Part shown: one piece after another, positions 23,895-34,682 of the stretch
Numbering within the stretch: position 1 is the stretch's first letter
Layout of the letters: each line of letters begins with the position of its first letter
Source of the DNA: Blastomyces gilchristii SLH14081
Taxonomy: Eukaryota; Ascomycota; Eurotiomycetes; Onygenales; Ajellomycetaceae
Length of the DNA stretch: 64,000 nt
NCBI RefSeq assembly: GCF_000003855.2
Contig: NW_003101674.1
Location: 211,378 to 275,377 of the forward strand
Reading direction: 5' to 3'
Notes under the pieces: generated by a model
Seen by the model: only the letters and a program-made list of their open reading frames with translations
Told to the model about the DNA's origin: nothing
Databases searched by the model: none
Program-made: the position numbers and the translations under genes

Positions 23895-25829
23895 CGCCTC
23901 TATCTCCCCTGATATTTTATTTCATACATTTGTTCTTCTTGTCGGGTTTGATACACGCAAGCGGGTATGAGAATTGCACATAAATAAGGCCAGATCGCAT
24001 ACCCTTCGCCGATGGATTCCTGGCATGGTGTTAGAGTAAAACCTGTGATATCGTTATATATGTTAATAATGGGACTTGATTAGAGCGCATCATCCTGCAA
24101 AAAGGTTTCGAAAATTGATATATAATATTTGTCAGGACTCAGGGGTTCGACCTTTGAGCGTTGGGCTTGTGCATCGCGAACTATTGGAGATGTTTATATG
24201 ACGCTTCTGTCTACGACAATACACTGCCAGGTCAGAAGCAACATACCATTTATCCGACCGCCTTACCACCGGAATGGCTATATGTCACCAGGATGGTGTT
24301 CCTATGTCGATTATTGGGGCCTAAAGCCACAGACAATATTCACCTAGCCATATCATCTCATTTCAGCACGTGGGATTTACCAATACTTGTGATCAGGGCA
24401 TCCAGTATCTCGCGGTCACATGATCTAAGTCCCACTCTACACCAGCATAACTTAGGGGATATCCGTACATCAAGTTGATTTTTGAATCTGGTCTTTTTCT
24501 AATGAAAAATATGCGTGCTACACCTTTTCTCGGCGATATATAATATGATACCTGATCTTAAACCCAACGGGAAATGGGAACTTGGAGGGCACATAGATGG
24601 AAAGAGAAGCCTGACATTTTCCATTTGCCCACTGGCTCCTAACCTGCTCTTGAATTTGACTTTGAGAATCCCGAGAAACAGGGTTTTCTCTGAATACAAG
24701 CATAGTATAGACTACAGGGCACGAATCCGAAACCTGATGGGAAGCCCCATCCATTTGGAAACTAGGTCTACCTCCCCTCAGCCTTGCCCGCAGGAGGGAC
24801 CAGTAATGAATGGCATTGTGTTTTCTATCATTTCACACAATGTTTTACCTGGCAGGTAGATTCTCTCAGTATTCAAAGCCTGTCGAGCAAGTCAAATTGT
24901 GAAGAGAACCAAGCACACATACCATGTTCGACCATAAATTGGATTCAAACAAATCTAGGCACTTTGTAATAGGGTACATTCAGTACGCTGCAGAATTGCT
25001 TGAATCCCTGAAAGTCTGGAACGGACAAATGACGTAAGGCGCAAGCCAGCCATGTTGCGTTGTTTGCATTGTTTGCCCTATTTAGTCCTGCCAGTCTCAC
25101 CCTAGATCGGGCCTAGTCTTTCTTGGCACGCACTTTACCTTACCTAGCTATTCTTCCCCATGACATAGTAGTGCGTAGCCAATCACAAGTCGTCCCTTGT
25201 CACCTGGGCCGGGCTGGATGTGTCATCGTCCACGGGTATCCGAACTTGCCCCTCTTGACGCTCCTCTCCTGACTCTCGTGTCTACAACACCTATACAACA
25301 ACTACAACTACAACTCAGCTTTCTACCACAGCAGCTACTTTGATAATAACTTATGGAACTGTCTCGCTGCATCTACCAGCAGCTTGTTCGTGTCTAGTGA
25401 ACCGTCTTGTCGTTTGTTTGCCTTGAGAAGCAAGCAGCTTGCTCTGGCGCTCCTTTCCTCTATCCATCCGCTCCCCTACCTCCCACTTGGTTCCCCGCTC
25501 TCACTTGTTTATATACACCTTAATACCTATAGCTATCCCGTATTCATATTCTGCGATATCTGGCATATCTGGAATATCACTCTGTTATTTATTATTATTA
25601 GTCATATCTTCCTTAAGTGTCGTCCTTCCTTGATCGTTTCGTCGTCGCCTCAAATTGACAATTGACCTTCTTGTCCCCTGCCTGAGCTATCTCATTGCAG
25701 ACGTGAGAACTGCAAAGAGAGTGGTACGCTTATTTATATTACTCTTCACATACCGCTCCAGACTTTCCTGCACAGGTTACGGCCCTTTGGTGGCCACCTC
25801 TCATCGACCAGATTTCAGCCGCCTTTTGG
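23895..25829. other. Intergenic region and leader of the BCAS3-type gene
   Basis: About 1.9 kb containing the DPM2 3' UTR and the promoter and pyrimidine-rich leader of the next gene (from about 25250). The leader has tandem ACAACTACA units near 25297-25316. No coding exon is supported; frames of 60-115 codons show no recognised homology. Confidence 0.5.
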
Positions 25830-28800
25830 ATGCCCCCAGCGTCTAACCCCTCGCGCCAGCAAAGTCGGTCCCCGGCGACCAAGTCCCCCTTGTCCCAGCA
25901 GCTCACAACTTCAAAACAATCAGGTCTTGGTCGTCAATCTAAGAAAAAGGCAAGAAATGTTGTCGAGCGAGAGGATGGGGCAGTCAAAGCTGAAACGAAA
26001 GCGTATCCGGACGATACCCAGTATGTGACCTATTTTCCGCTTCCTTGGAGTTTTTTTTTTTCCTTCCATTTGGAAACACTCATAACTGCGATTCAACATA
26101 GAATTTATGTTTCTAATGATGATCATATCCTCCGTGTACTTAGAGCTAGATCCTCCCCAGCTGCTGACCCGGAAGATATCAACCCGCAATCTCATCCTGT
26201 TGCCGTACAGCAACATCCAATCCACATCACTTCGCCAGACTTGGATGCTTTGAACTCGTTTGGTGGCCACGTCAATAGCGATTCTGTCCATCGAACTGAT
26301 TCCTGGGCTAGGTCGATTCCGTTTGGAAAAAGTCCACCCAATGATCTTATGGATGGCCTGAGCCTTGGCGAATCGCCACCAAATTTTGCTGCACTTGGAG
26401 AAAAGGGGGGCTTCAGCTATAGCCCTTCACCAGCCTCACCACCGCTAGGGAAGCCTCGGCCCTTGAGCTATGGGAATGGCCACCCGAATTACACGCCAGC
26501 GAGATATCGATCAGCGGATAGACAACGTTCCTCGAGTAGTCATCAGAGGAACCAGATTCCTTTGCCTCATTTGCCCCAACCACACTTCTATTCTGCTCCT
26601 GACATCGACATACCGCATTTTCCAAATCCGAATATGCGACCTACAGGGGAAGATGGTTACACTTTCTGTGCGTTCGATGCGCTTGCGAATCCATATTCAA
26701 AACCAAATAATAAATTTGGCGGAAATGTCATGTTGATTGGCCATGATGGGTATCTGGACATTCTTCACGTGGAGAGCGATAGAGCCAAAGAAGTTGGGAA
26801 GCTTGACGGACTGAATGGAAGAGTGCTGGATGCCAAGATCTTGACCTGGGCGTCTGGGATCGATCCTTTCGCATCTTGTCGGCCGCTTGTTGCCATATCG
26901 ATACATGGTCCTGCACAGACAGCTGACGATGGCGGTGCTTCGTCTTCCGCAGATTCAGATCGGGTCGAAATAGTACCTACAGTACCAAATTCGCGGTCAA
27001 AGCGTGAAGAGCCCCCACAGGTGCAGACTCGAGTTCAAGTGTACTCTCTCAAAACGCAGGAGCACATTACAACTCTCTATTCAACGAAACCTGTTCCTTG
27101 CTTCGATCACCAGTTCCCTGGCTTACCCGTTTCCGCGTCGTCACCTGTAGGAAACTTGAAAATATATGCCAGTGGAAATTTTGTTGTTATCGCTTCCGGA
27201 ACGAGTGGCGAGGTTTTCATTTATAGTATAATCCCCCAGTCGTCACGCGGTTCCTTTCAGTGCCTTGGAAAAACGTGGACTAGTATGCAATGGAAAGATG
27301 TTCGCAGGTATTCTAGCTCGTCGAACTCGACAAATGACCCGGACGACTTTCAATCCGATACTAGCCGCCCTTCGTCAAATCCAGATACCCCAATCCTATC
27401 TCTCAGTGGCCGATGGCTCGCTGTTGTTGCGCCCTCTGCATCGCACCGAGTGTCCCTCCATGGAACCATCCCTTCCCATCTAATCCAGAAGAAAACTTAT
27501 GGATTAGACAGTCATACACCTCCTTCACGCCCTTCAATTACGTGTGCAGTTGATTCTGGAGAAGGAGAAAGCCTTCTCAATAAGGTTGCAAGGGGAGTTA
27601 CGCAAGAACTATTCAAGGGTGCTCGATGGATCGGAGATCAAAGCATCCAAACTTGGAATACCTACTGGAACAAAGACGCTCAGCTAACGCAAGCGACTCC
27701 TCGCCGCTCTCACCAATTTGATACACAAACGGGATACAATATTCTTCCTCCAACGCATGCTCCTGATACTCAGTCAGGGCTGGTAGGCGAACCTGATCTT
27801 GTATCGATCATCGATTTGAAGAGATTAGAGGAAGCGCATGATATAAAATCGGCTTTTCCCGCCCCGATAGCCACGTTCCAACCACCTAATGGATGTAGTT
27901 TCCTTTCCTTCGCACCAAACGGCCTCATGCTGCTAACCGCCAGTAAAAAGGGGGATATACAGCATATTTGGGATCTCATGCAGATAAAGCACTGTAGAGC
28001 CAGGGCATTTATATCGGATGATCCGACTTCTATCGGAGTGGCCTCCAATCCCCCAGCACTTCATGTACGACAAGTCGCGAGATACGCCCGACTAACTACG
28101 TCAAGCATCGTTGACACTATCTGGACCGCTCCCATTGGAGAGCGTTTGGCGATTATCACTAAGAAAGGCACTGTTCATGTCTATGATCTTCCCCGCGTTG
28201 CATTCCAATGGCCACCTCTGCGCCGAGTTACACCATCCAAGATGAACCAAAAGGATACTTCCGCTGCTGAAGATCATGAAGAGGCCGCTCCAAGTAATCC
28301 ATTCTCTGCTGCCATGAAACTTGTTGGTGGCACAACTCAACCTATTCTCGCAGCTGTACGCGGTCGTGCACCGAGTGTCGGAGCAGCTTTTCAAGGAGGT
28401 GCAGGGGCATTTGGAATTTCAGCTGCAACGGGGGTTCGTGGTGGTGGTAAGGTTGTCGCTGCTGGTTTGAGTAAGTCAATGGGCGCAGCGACCGGTACCG
28501 TTAACACCCTTCGTCGGGTGGGTGAAAACCGTTTGCATCTTTCTGCTTTTTCCAGAGACGCTGCTCGGTCTCGAGTCACCTGGCTTGGCACGGAAGAGGA
28601 GCCCTTATTGGGAGTAATTGAGGGCGGCAGGTTTACATCATACAAAATTCGACGGAGTTTTTCGGTGGGAAAGAACAAACAAAGCCATTCTGTTGTTGGA
28701 AGTAAATCAGCAGAGATCCGTTTACCCGCTAATGCCCAGTTACCCAGCGGGCCTGAGCAGCCAATGCCCATGCCGACAGAAACCCAAGTTTCTGGATTCT

Positions 28801-29279
28801 GGTCCATGTCTTCATCTACACTCGTACGACGATCGAGCGGTAAGCTTAAATCTCAACCTCTTTCCCAGGCCGAAATCGAGGCCAATGCTCCATATCAGCC
28901 ATTCCATACCGACCGCAGAGTGAATCTCATGGTATATCCTCCAGGTTATGAGGAGCAAGATGCCATTCAGTCGCAGCAACAATGGGCTTTTGGGAACGAT
29001 ATTCCCGCGATAAGACTCAATTTGCGCCCAGCCACACGCAGCGACGAAGATGACGAAGATAATACTGGCATCGGACAGAACACAAGTGCTGGTGAGATAG
29101 AGAATTTGATCAGTCTCGGAAACGGTGGGGATGACGTTGAGCATGTAGTGATAACAGCCCGACGGAAGAAGCGGGGGACAGCTTACTCCTCCGCCATCAG
29201 TGGTGGTGCTGCAGCTGATGAAGATGGCTTCTTTGAAGATGATTGTGATGTTTTGGACTTCGCACGGGATCGAGTGTGA
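25830..29279 (+). CDS. BCAS3-domain WD40 beta-propeller protein
   Basis: Two exons, 25830-26020 and 26102-29279, give about 1122 residues. The 81-base intron has a GTATGT donor and TAG acceptor; it is a multiple of three and free of stops, so the frame also reads through it. After a disordered N terminus, IYVSNDDHILRV begins the propeller; VMLIGHDGYLDILHV, FVVIASGTSGEVFIYSI, CSFLSFAPNGLMLLTASKKG and LAIITKKGTVHVYDL are WD40-like blades, and LSLSGRWLAVVAP marks the BCAS3 region. In animals BCAS3 works with PHAF1 at sites of autophagosome formation; the fungal proteins are largely uncharacterised, so a phosphoinositide-binding or autophagy-related role is inference. A Gly/Ala-rich region and an acidic C terminus follow. 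I recall close relatives in Aspergillus. Confidence 0.85.
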   Translation: MPPASNPSRQQSRSPATKSPLSQQLTTSKQSGLGRQSKKKARNVVEREDGAVKAETKAYPDDTQYVTYFPLPWSFFFSFHLETLITAIQHRIYVSNDDHILRVLRARSSPAADPEDINPQSHPVAVQQHPIHITSPDLDALNSFGGHVNSDSVHRTDSWARSIPFGKSPPNDLMDGLSLGESPPNFAALGEKGGFSYSPSPASPPLGKPRPLSYGNGHPNYTPARYRSADRQRSSSSHQRNQIPLPHLPQPHFYSAPDIDIPHFPNPNMRPTGEDGYTFCAFDALANPYSKPNNKFGGNVMLIGHDGYLDILHVESDRAKEVGKLDGLNGRVLDAKILTWASGIDPFASCRPLVAISIHGPAQTADDGGASSSADSDRVEIVPTVPNSRSKREEPPQVQTRVQVYSLKTQEHITTLYSTKPVPCFDHQFPGLPVSASSPVGNLKIYASGNFVVIASGTSGEVFIYSIIPQSSRGSFQCLGKTWTSMQWKDVRRYSSSSNSTNDPDDFQSDTSRPSSNPDTPILSLSGRWLAVVAPSASHRVSLHGTIPSHLIQKKTYGLDSHTPPSRPSITCAVDSGEGESLLNKVARGVTQELFKGARWIGDQSIQTWNTYWNKDAQLTQATPRRSHQFDTQTGYNILPPTHAPDTQSGLVGEPDLVSIIDLKRLEEAHDIKSAFPAPIATFQPPNGCSFLSFAPNGLMLLTASKKGDIQHIWDLMQIKHCRARAFISDDPTSIGVASNPPALHVRQVARYARLTTSSIVDTIWTAPIGERLAIITKKGTVHVYDLPRVAFQWPPLRRVTPSKMNQKDTSAAEDHEEAAPSNPFSAAMKLVGGTTQPILAAVRGRAPSVGAAFQGGAGAFGISAATGVRGGGKVVAAGLSKSMGAATGTVNTLRRVGENRLHLSAFSRDAARSRVTWLGTEEEPLLGVIEGGRFTSYKIRRSFSVGKNKQSHSVVGSKSAEIRLPANAQLPSGPEQPMPMPTETQVSGFWSMSSSTLVRRSSGKLKSQPLSQAEIEANAPYQPFHTDRRVNLMVYPPGYEEQDAIQSQQQWAFGNDIPAIRLNLRPATRSDEDDEDNTGIGQNTSAGEIENLISLGNGGDDVEHVVITARRKKRGTAYSSAISGGAAADEDGFFEDDCDVLDFARDRV

Positions 29280-30407
29280 TATGAAATATATTGTTGCGGT
29301 GTAAATCCGTTCTTTGTTTGCTTGCTTATTGATTTACTCTGCTCTCTTTTCATTAGTTATACATTTTTCTTTCGACACTTGTCGGTAACGATATCAGGAC
29401 ATGGCGCCCACTTTGCTTTTTAAATCATACATTTTCCCTTTGTTTGCTAACTATTCCCCCAATTTTTCTGCATGCGGGAAGGCTAGATTTGATCCTGGTG
29501 TTGTGCGGACCTGCTTTCATATTTTTCATGTGGTGGCATCGGCGTTCTTGAGAGAACATACCCCTAGTTTAAGACATGGCCCTCTGGATTTGGCGCATTC
29601 GCAATATTTTGGATGCAACGCATGTAGATTTCGCCCTCCGTTCCCCGCCCACCCCTGCACTATGATCTCTAATACTCAGAGCTGCGCGACTAACAGAGCA
29701 CTCACTATCAACGTGTTTTAGTGATGTTAAGGGTGTGGCTTTTTATTTTCGTTCCTTTTTATTTTATTTTTTTCTTTCCCTTTTCTTTTTTGTTCTTGTG
29801 AGATTACCTGTGTGTAGTGAATTTGTATATCTGTGCATATTTATTTCCGGCTTATTTTAGTTGTTGGCACCGCTGTTACAATTTTTTTTTTTTTTTTTTT
29901 TCATTGTCGGACAAGTATATTCCCCAACTGAACATTGCTTGATTGGAAGCCATTTTGCTTCATCTAACACTTGAACAGCTCCACATCCAACAAGGACATT
30001 GGGTGGTTTTAAATTGCCCCTTTCTCGAGTATCGCGCAGGCCCGCATTTTGCAGAGCCCACGACAATGGGGATTTGGGCAGTGGATGTCTATATGCTCGT
30101 GGATCTTCGGTCTATATATATAGCTAGATATAATTATATTGACTTGTGTATCTTCGAGAACATGCTACACTGTATCTGTACAGGGTTGGTCCACTCGATC
30201 TAACTACATCCAAGATCAATGATGAACTGAGGTATAGACGTACCTCATAAACAATGTATCTCATGGGTAGATACGTAATTCTGGATCCAGGGAGTAGGCG
30301 TTGAATTCCCATGCCACCCAAAATGGGGTAAATTGACATTACATTCCTCGCGTGAAAATGTTCAGTTCCGCCCTTCGTTCTCAGCACACTTTTTCATATA
30401 TGCAACC
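29280..30407. other. Intergenic region between convergent genes
   Basis: About 1.1 kb between the ends of the BCAS3-type gene and the HD-domain gene. It contains a run of about 20 T near 29882 and TATA-type alternation near 30112-30140. No coding exon is supported; a 106-codon plus-strand frame at 29401 lies where a 3' UTR is expected. Confidence 0.5.
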
Positions 30408-31262
30408 TCACCCCATTTCATTCTCGTCAACCCACCACCTCCTAAACTCCCTCAACCTCTCCGTCCTCACCCTCGCCATCTCCCTCCCAGACTCCGTCTT
30501 CATCATTCCCTCCAACCTCTCCAATTTCTCTCCAAAATGTTCAATTGCCTCATCTAGCTCCCAGCTCCCTTGCCCCTGGCCCTTAGCACCCAGGGCATCC
30601 AGTCTATCCGCATCCTGCACGATAGCTAGCTCCGGATACCCTTCCTCAAAAATGAGCCGGCGGATTAGGTCCGGGTCTTTCATTTCTGTGGAAAAGGAAA
30701 CGTGAGAGACTACCATTCGTACTCTGGCGGCGAGACAGGGGTCTGCGCCGTTGGAGAGCAGTGCATCATAAACGATGGTTGTTGCGGTGGTGGGGTTGGG
30801 AGTAGGGAGATACTTCCTATCCCCGATATCGTGGAGCAGGGCTGCGAGCGTGACGACGGTGTCGTCGTATGTGGTTGTGGATCGGGGAAGATTTTCGCGC
30901 TCGGAGGCTAGGAGCTTATGTGCGAGGTGCACGACGCGGTGGACGTGGTGGGGGTTGTGGGAAGGGTCGTGGTTGCGCATGCATTGGATCATGTAAGTGG
31001 TCATCCGGGTGATGAGAGTGTCGATGTCGGTGGATCTGGTGGTGTCGGTATCTATATGTTTGTTTGCGATGGATTTGATCGCGTTGGATGGAGGGGAATC
31101 CATTGTTTGCTTGCTTGAGGAACGGCGGCTGCGCGTGAGTGGGCGATGATTGAAGGAGGAGTGGTTGGGGTAGACGCGTTTTGATATGAAGCTGTGCCAG
31201 CCAAATAGCCGTGTACACGGTAAAATGTTTGGAGTGTGGGTGGTACTGAAAATTTTCAGCAT
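30408..31262 (-). CDS. HD-domain metal-dependent phosphohydrolase (YedJ-like)
   Basis: Up to 284 residues. HD-superfamily enzymes bind divalent metal through conserved His and Asp residues and hydrolyse phosphoesters, often of nucleotides. Visible here are HHVHRVVHLAHKLL, the HD signature LAALLHDIGDRKY, VVSHVSF and the downstream Asp in QDADRLDALGAKG, in the order seen in bacterial YedJ-type proteins and their fungal relatives. Two starts are possible: 31262, or the internal ATG at 31103 (231 residues). The 53-residue extension lacks acidic residues and is rich in Arg, Ser and His, like a mitochondrial targeting sequence. The substrate cannot be told from the sequence. The dispersed repeat copy lies a few hundred bases upstream. 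Confidence 0.85.
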   Translation of the reverse strand: MLKIFSTTHTPNILPCTRLFGWHSFISKRVYPNHSSFNHRPLTRSRRSSSKQTMDSPPSNAIKSIANKHIDTDTTRSTDIDTLITRMTTYMIQCMRNHDPSHNPHHVHRVVHLAHKLLASERENLPRSTTTYDDTVVTLAALLHDIGDRKYLPTPNPTTATTIVYDALLSNGADPCLAARVRMVVSHVSFSTEMKDPDLIRRLIFEEGYPELAIVQDADRLDALGAKGQGQGSWELDEAIEHFGEKLERLEGMMKTESGREMARVRTERLREFRRWWVDENEMG

Positions 31263-31622
31263 GGTGGTTTGGATGTATTTTAGACGGGTTGCATGAGAGG
31301 TTGCAGAGTGCTGTGGAATAACACATTAATTCACCCAATTCATGCAACTGATGCTGTAAATTGTGGGTTTATATAGATTGCAGGTTGGTTTTTCTATACA
31401 AAGAAATGTTGATGGGGTGAGGCAGGTGATGATGCACAGGAGGAGGACAACATCATCTTTTAATACTAAATAGTCAATATCATGAATATTGTGTTATATG
31501 AATACAGATCTGAGTTTCTTACAGAAATGTATTTAAGCAATTCTGACAATGATTTTCACTTACTCATCAGATGAAAATCTCTTCTCTCTCTTTATTATAG
31601 AAAAACCAACTTTTCCATTCAA
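31263..31622. other. Upstream region of the HD gene
   Basis: About 360 bases with no gene. It probably holds the promoter of the HD-domain gene; the distal part (from about 31450) is AT-rich and leads into the dispersed repeat. Confidence 0.5.
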
Positions 31623-31906
31623 AAAATGCTGTAATGTGACATCATATGCATCTCAATGCCTGGCTCTGCTCTCTGGCCTGGATGGCTCAGATCAATCTTC
31701 AAATCTTCATTCTTTTTTTCATTCTGCTCTTTTCATACATTCTCTACAGTATTTATGTTTCTTATACTCTTCTCTACATTCACTTTTGGTCTCTGTGTTC
31801 ATGGCATGCGCTGCTGTTCATTTCAAATTATAAGCTAAGAAATATCATCTCTCTCTTTATTATAGAAAAACCAACTTTTCCGTGCAAAATGCACTGTAAT
31901 GTGACC
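31579..31906 (+). repeat. Pair of about 57-bp direct repeats, 271 bp apart
   Basis: 31579-31635 and 31850-31906 share CTCTCTTTATTATAG, AAAAACCAACTTTTCC and CTGTAATGTGAC with few differences. They bracket the TTCATTCTTTTTTTCATTC section of the dispersed repeat, so copy 2 looks like a unit bounded by short direct repeats, or a partial tandem duplication. Copy 1 has a weaker counterpart (near 4971-5003 and 5170-5223). Confidence 0.7.
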
Positions 31907-32117
31907 TCATGTGATGTCATGTGCACCCCTTTGAATTCATGGGATTGAACAGCCGGCTCTGCGGCCTGTACGGCTCTGATTAATCTGATGATGGCGATAG
32001 GATAGGGGTGGTAGGGGGTGGAAGGGGGTGGTAGGGGGAGAGGGTGGTAGGGGCGGTAGGGGCGGTAGAGGCGGTGGTGGTGGTAGAGGGGGTAGAGGGT
32101 GGAAGTGGTAGAGGGGG
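31623..32117 (+). repeat. Dispersed repeat, copy 2, with G-rich tail
   Basis: Aligns in the same orientation with 4971-5520 through the same series of landmarks and ends in the same purine-rich GGTAGGGG/GGTGGAAG tail (about 31995-32117). The sequence after the tail (GCGCAAGCAGC, then repeated AGCGAGCG) differs from copy 1. Some CpG sites kept here are mutated in copy 1 and the reverse. No shared coding frame. Confidence 0.75.
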
Positions 32118-32635
32118 CTGCGCAAGCAGCAAAGCGAGCGTAAGCGAGCGTTTGATGCTTGTATTCAATGAGAAAATTGATGATCATCAGCTTTCAAGCT
32201 CACTGGATCAAAGCACAAGTTAGACAGCTGATGAGGGTTCTAATGTAAAGCTGGGAGCTGTTTATGAGTGCATGCAGATGCATACAAAGAATTAGATTAA
32301 AGGATATCAAATTTCCAGGCCATGCCACAAAGCAGGCCAGAAGCATTACTACCAAGTATACAAATCCAATTTCTGCAAACAAAGAAAAGGGAAAAAAGGA
32401 ACCAAACCATGACAATTAATTTCTGGCATGGACAGGAGTGATTAATTATTCAAGTTGGCAAATTAATAGACCAACAAGAGAGCACAGTATTTGTCTGCTG
32501 AAAGGGGTGGACGGGGAGAGTATTCCCTGTCCTATGCGATTGAATTGTCCGCTATTTCCGGTTAATTGTTAACTTCTTACAACTCGGGAACCCGTCAAGG
32601 TCGTGTTGCAGTATTCTTCGCTAAGTTTGACACGT
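32118..32635. other. Intergenic, 3' side of the GPI-type gene
   Basis: About 500 bases between the dispersed repeat and the stop of the surface-protein gene. It starts with a short tandem AGCGAGCG/TAAGCGAGCG motif (about 32130-32150) and should include the 3' UTR of the minus-strand gene. No coding exon seen. Confidence 0.5.
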
Positions 32636-33276
32636 TTACAGAGCCAAGGCAGCCATGAGGATACCGACAATGCCAGCGGCAGAGGATCCGAGTTGGGCGT
32701 TAATCGCAGCACCGCCGGCAGATGGGGATGGAGAAGAAGTAGAATCGCCAGTCGGGCTACCAGTGCCAGTTGCTTCTACATTCATTATTAGTATTTTCCA
32801 CTAGACATTTATGCACATAGCATAGCTGAGGTAGCCGCCAGAAGCTCTATCACCCAACCAAAACTTTAAAGAAATAAATGGAAATGACATACCGCCAGTT
32901 TTAGTAGGATTTGGAATGACCGTGGTCCCTTCCAAAAAGAAGGCGTTGATGCACTTGGTCTGGCAATCAGCATAGCTGATAGCGTCGTCGGGAGTTCCAC
33001 TGCCTTGAGGGCAGTCCATCGCGCATTGGGTGGTCTGGTTGACCATGTTCTCGCTAGGGCAGGGGACTTTGAGGCATTTTGCTCTACAGCAAATATCGTT
33101 GCCGCCTGGAGTGGAACAATTAGTACGCGCTCAAGCCAGGAGGTGTGTAGGTATTAAGTGAACATACAATCAGTAGCACACTGGATAGCTTGGGAGAGCG
33201 GAGGGGTGGTCTCTTGAGGCAGGGCGCAGACAGAGCCCAGGAGGCCAACAAGGGCAAAGAATGTGAAGACCTTCAT
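32636..33276 (-). CDS. Cysteine-rich GPI-type cell-surface protein
   Basis: Three exons on the minus strand, 33276-33168, 33105-32893 and 32775-32636, join in frame to 153 residues. MKVFTFFALVGLLGSVCALP is a clear signal peptide. The mature part has ten cysteines in pairs (CATDC, ICCRAKC, QCAMDC, DCQTKC) and an NQT glycosylation site. A Thr/Ser/Pro/Gly-rich stretch follows, and the C terminus ends in a hydrophobic tail (AAGIVGILMAALAL) after small residues, as for GPI attachment. Similar short proteins occur in Aspergillus as predicted cell-wall proteins. Cysteine number and spacing do not fit the eight-cysteine CFEM domain, so I do not call it CFEM. Likely extracellular, membrane- or wall-bound; function unknown. 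Confidence 0.85.
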
Positions 33277-34661
33277 GGTGGCTTTTCGGAGAAAAGCGTA
33301 GCTGTAAAAGAGGGTAAACAAAATTTAATGAAAACTATCTGTACGTTGGGTATTAGAATAGGCAAAGAATGTGAGAAAAAATAAAATCAGATTTGAAGAT
33401 AACGAATGACTGTCTGGATTTTGGGAGGAGGAGAGAAAGTGAGTTTCGACTGAAGTTACTCCGTAGTAAGTCCTCCTGTCCTGTCTTATATGATGCAAAG
33501 CCAAGCAGGCAAAACTCTGGTCACTGCATTGCATGGCGTGTAAACATATCCAAGCAGTCAGTTCAGGAACAACTTTTGGAGCCAATCGAGGCCTCTGGGG
33601 GGTCAGATCCTGGCGTAGGTTTGGTGTCCATACCCCTTTAAAACTAGCTAGTTCCCTGGGAACTTGGAAAGCAAACCAATGGCTTGTCGTGTGGCGTACC
33701 GTACATGATCAAATGCACGGGGGGGGAAGAAAACCTGATAGCTCCATTTTATGGACCACCCATTTCGGGACGGCCCAGGCTCGTGTTTTGTGTGTTGGGC
33801 GTGAAGAATAATGGTGGCACAAAGTTCTGAGCACTGGCATGAAAGAGGCCCTGGTGGGTGGGCGAAACCGCGAATTCCTTGAATTCCTTGGTGATAGCTA
33901 TTTAATAGCTTGTTCCTAGACACAAAAAATATATACTCCACAGTCTTTGCGAGAAAGCTCCTCTGTTTTCCGAGGTTTGTGTCGATTTCGCCACTGGATC
34001 CATATCGGTTGCTTGCGCTGTCTCAAACATCCCCCCCCCCAACCTAGCAACTGAAAGCCGCTATTTTGTTCCAATAGGCACTTGGCGAATGCTGATCTGA
34101 TTGGGTCGCTCGCTCAAGAGGAGCCGGGCGCTCCCAAGGGCCAGTGTTTTTTGGTTTTTGGTGGGTCCAGCTGGGACATGTCTCCTCAACTTTCAGCGGG
34201 TTTTACAACGGTCTTGCAGCCAAGACATGCAGGCTTGTTCCTCGGCACCATATGTCAAGCATGTCATCATTACTTTCAATTTGTCTCTCCTAAACGAAGG
34301 GATATTGGGAGTCCAAGCAGGTGACCAACTTGCAGCTGCCTCCTCGTTAGAAATAGTGTGAAAGTCGTACATCCATACAAATAATAAATAAAAATGAAGG
34401 AATACCCGATTCGGACGAGATCAGATCACGATCACGTGGACCCGCGTTACATCCATGGATCAGTCAGTCCCCTCGACGCGCCTGCGTCACCATCAACATC
34501 GAAAAGTCGCCCCCCAAGGCAAACTGAACCACTTCGACGATTTGGAACTCGATGAAATGTGGTGTAGATAAACGTGTTCCTGACTACAGACTGTAGTTAC
34601 TAGGACATTTGGTTGTTTATCCCTGTACTCTTTTGTTTTTCTTGAGTTAGAACATAGTACA
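33277..34661. other. Intergenic region between divergent genes
   Basis: About 1.4 kb between the start codons of the surface protein (minus) and MPH1 (plus); it should contain both promoters. Features seen are short G and C homopolymer runs near 33719 and 34030 and a CACGTG E-box near 34433. No coding exon is supported. Confidence 0.5.
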
Positions 34662-34679
34662 ATGTACTGTACAGTACAT
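34662..34679. promoter_or_regulatory. Perfect 18-bp palindrome at the MPH1 start
   Basis: ATGTACTGTACAGTACAT reads the same on both strands and ends three bases before the ATG chosen for MPH1 (34683). It includes an in-frame upstream ATG (34662). It could be a dimeric protein-binding site or a hairpin in the mRNA leader; the sequence alone does not decide. Confidence 0.5.
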
Positions 34680-34682
34680 ACA

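Noticed and set aside
24120..24180. B-box-like GGTTCGACC suggesting a tRNA
   Set aside because: No matching A box, cloverleaf or acceptor stem around it. I found no convincing tRNA anywhere in the window.
29401..29721. Plus-strand ATG frame of 106 codons after the BCAS3-type gene
   Set aside because: It lies in the presumed 3' UTR, with no recognised homology.
32636..33276. CFEM-domain protein
   Set aside because: Ten cysteines in a different spacing; the eight-cysteine CFEM pattern cannot be laid on the sequence.
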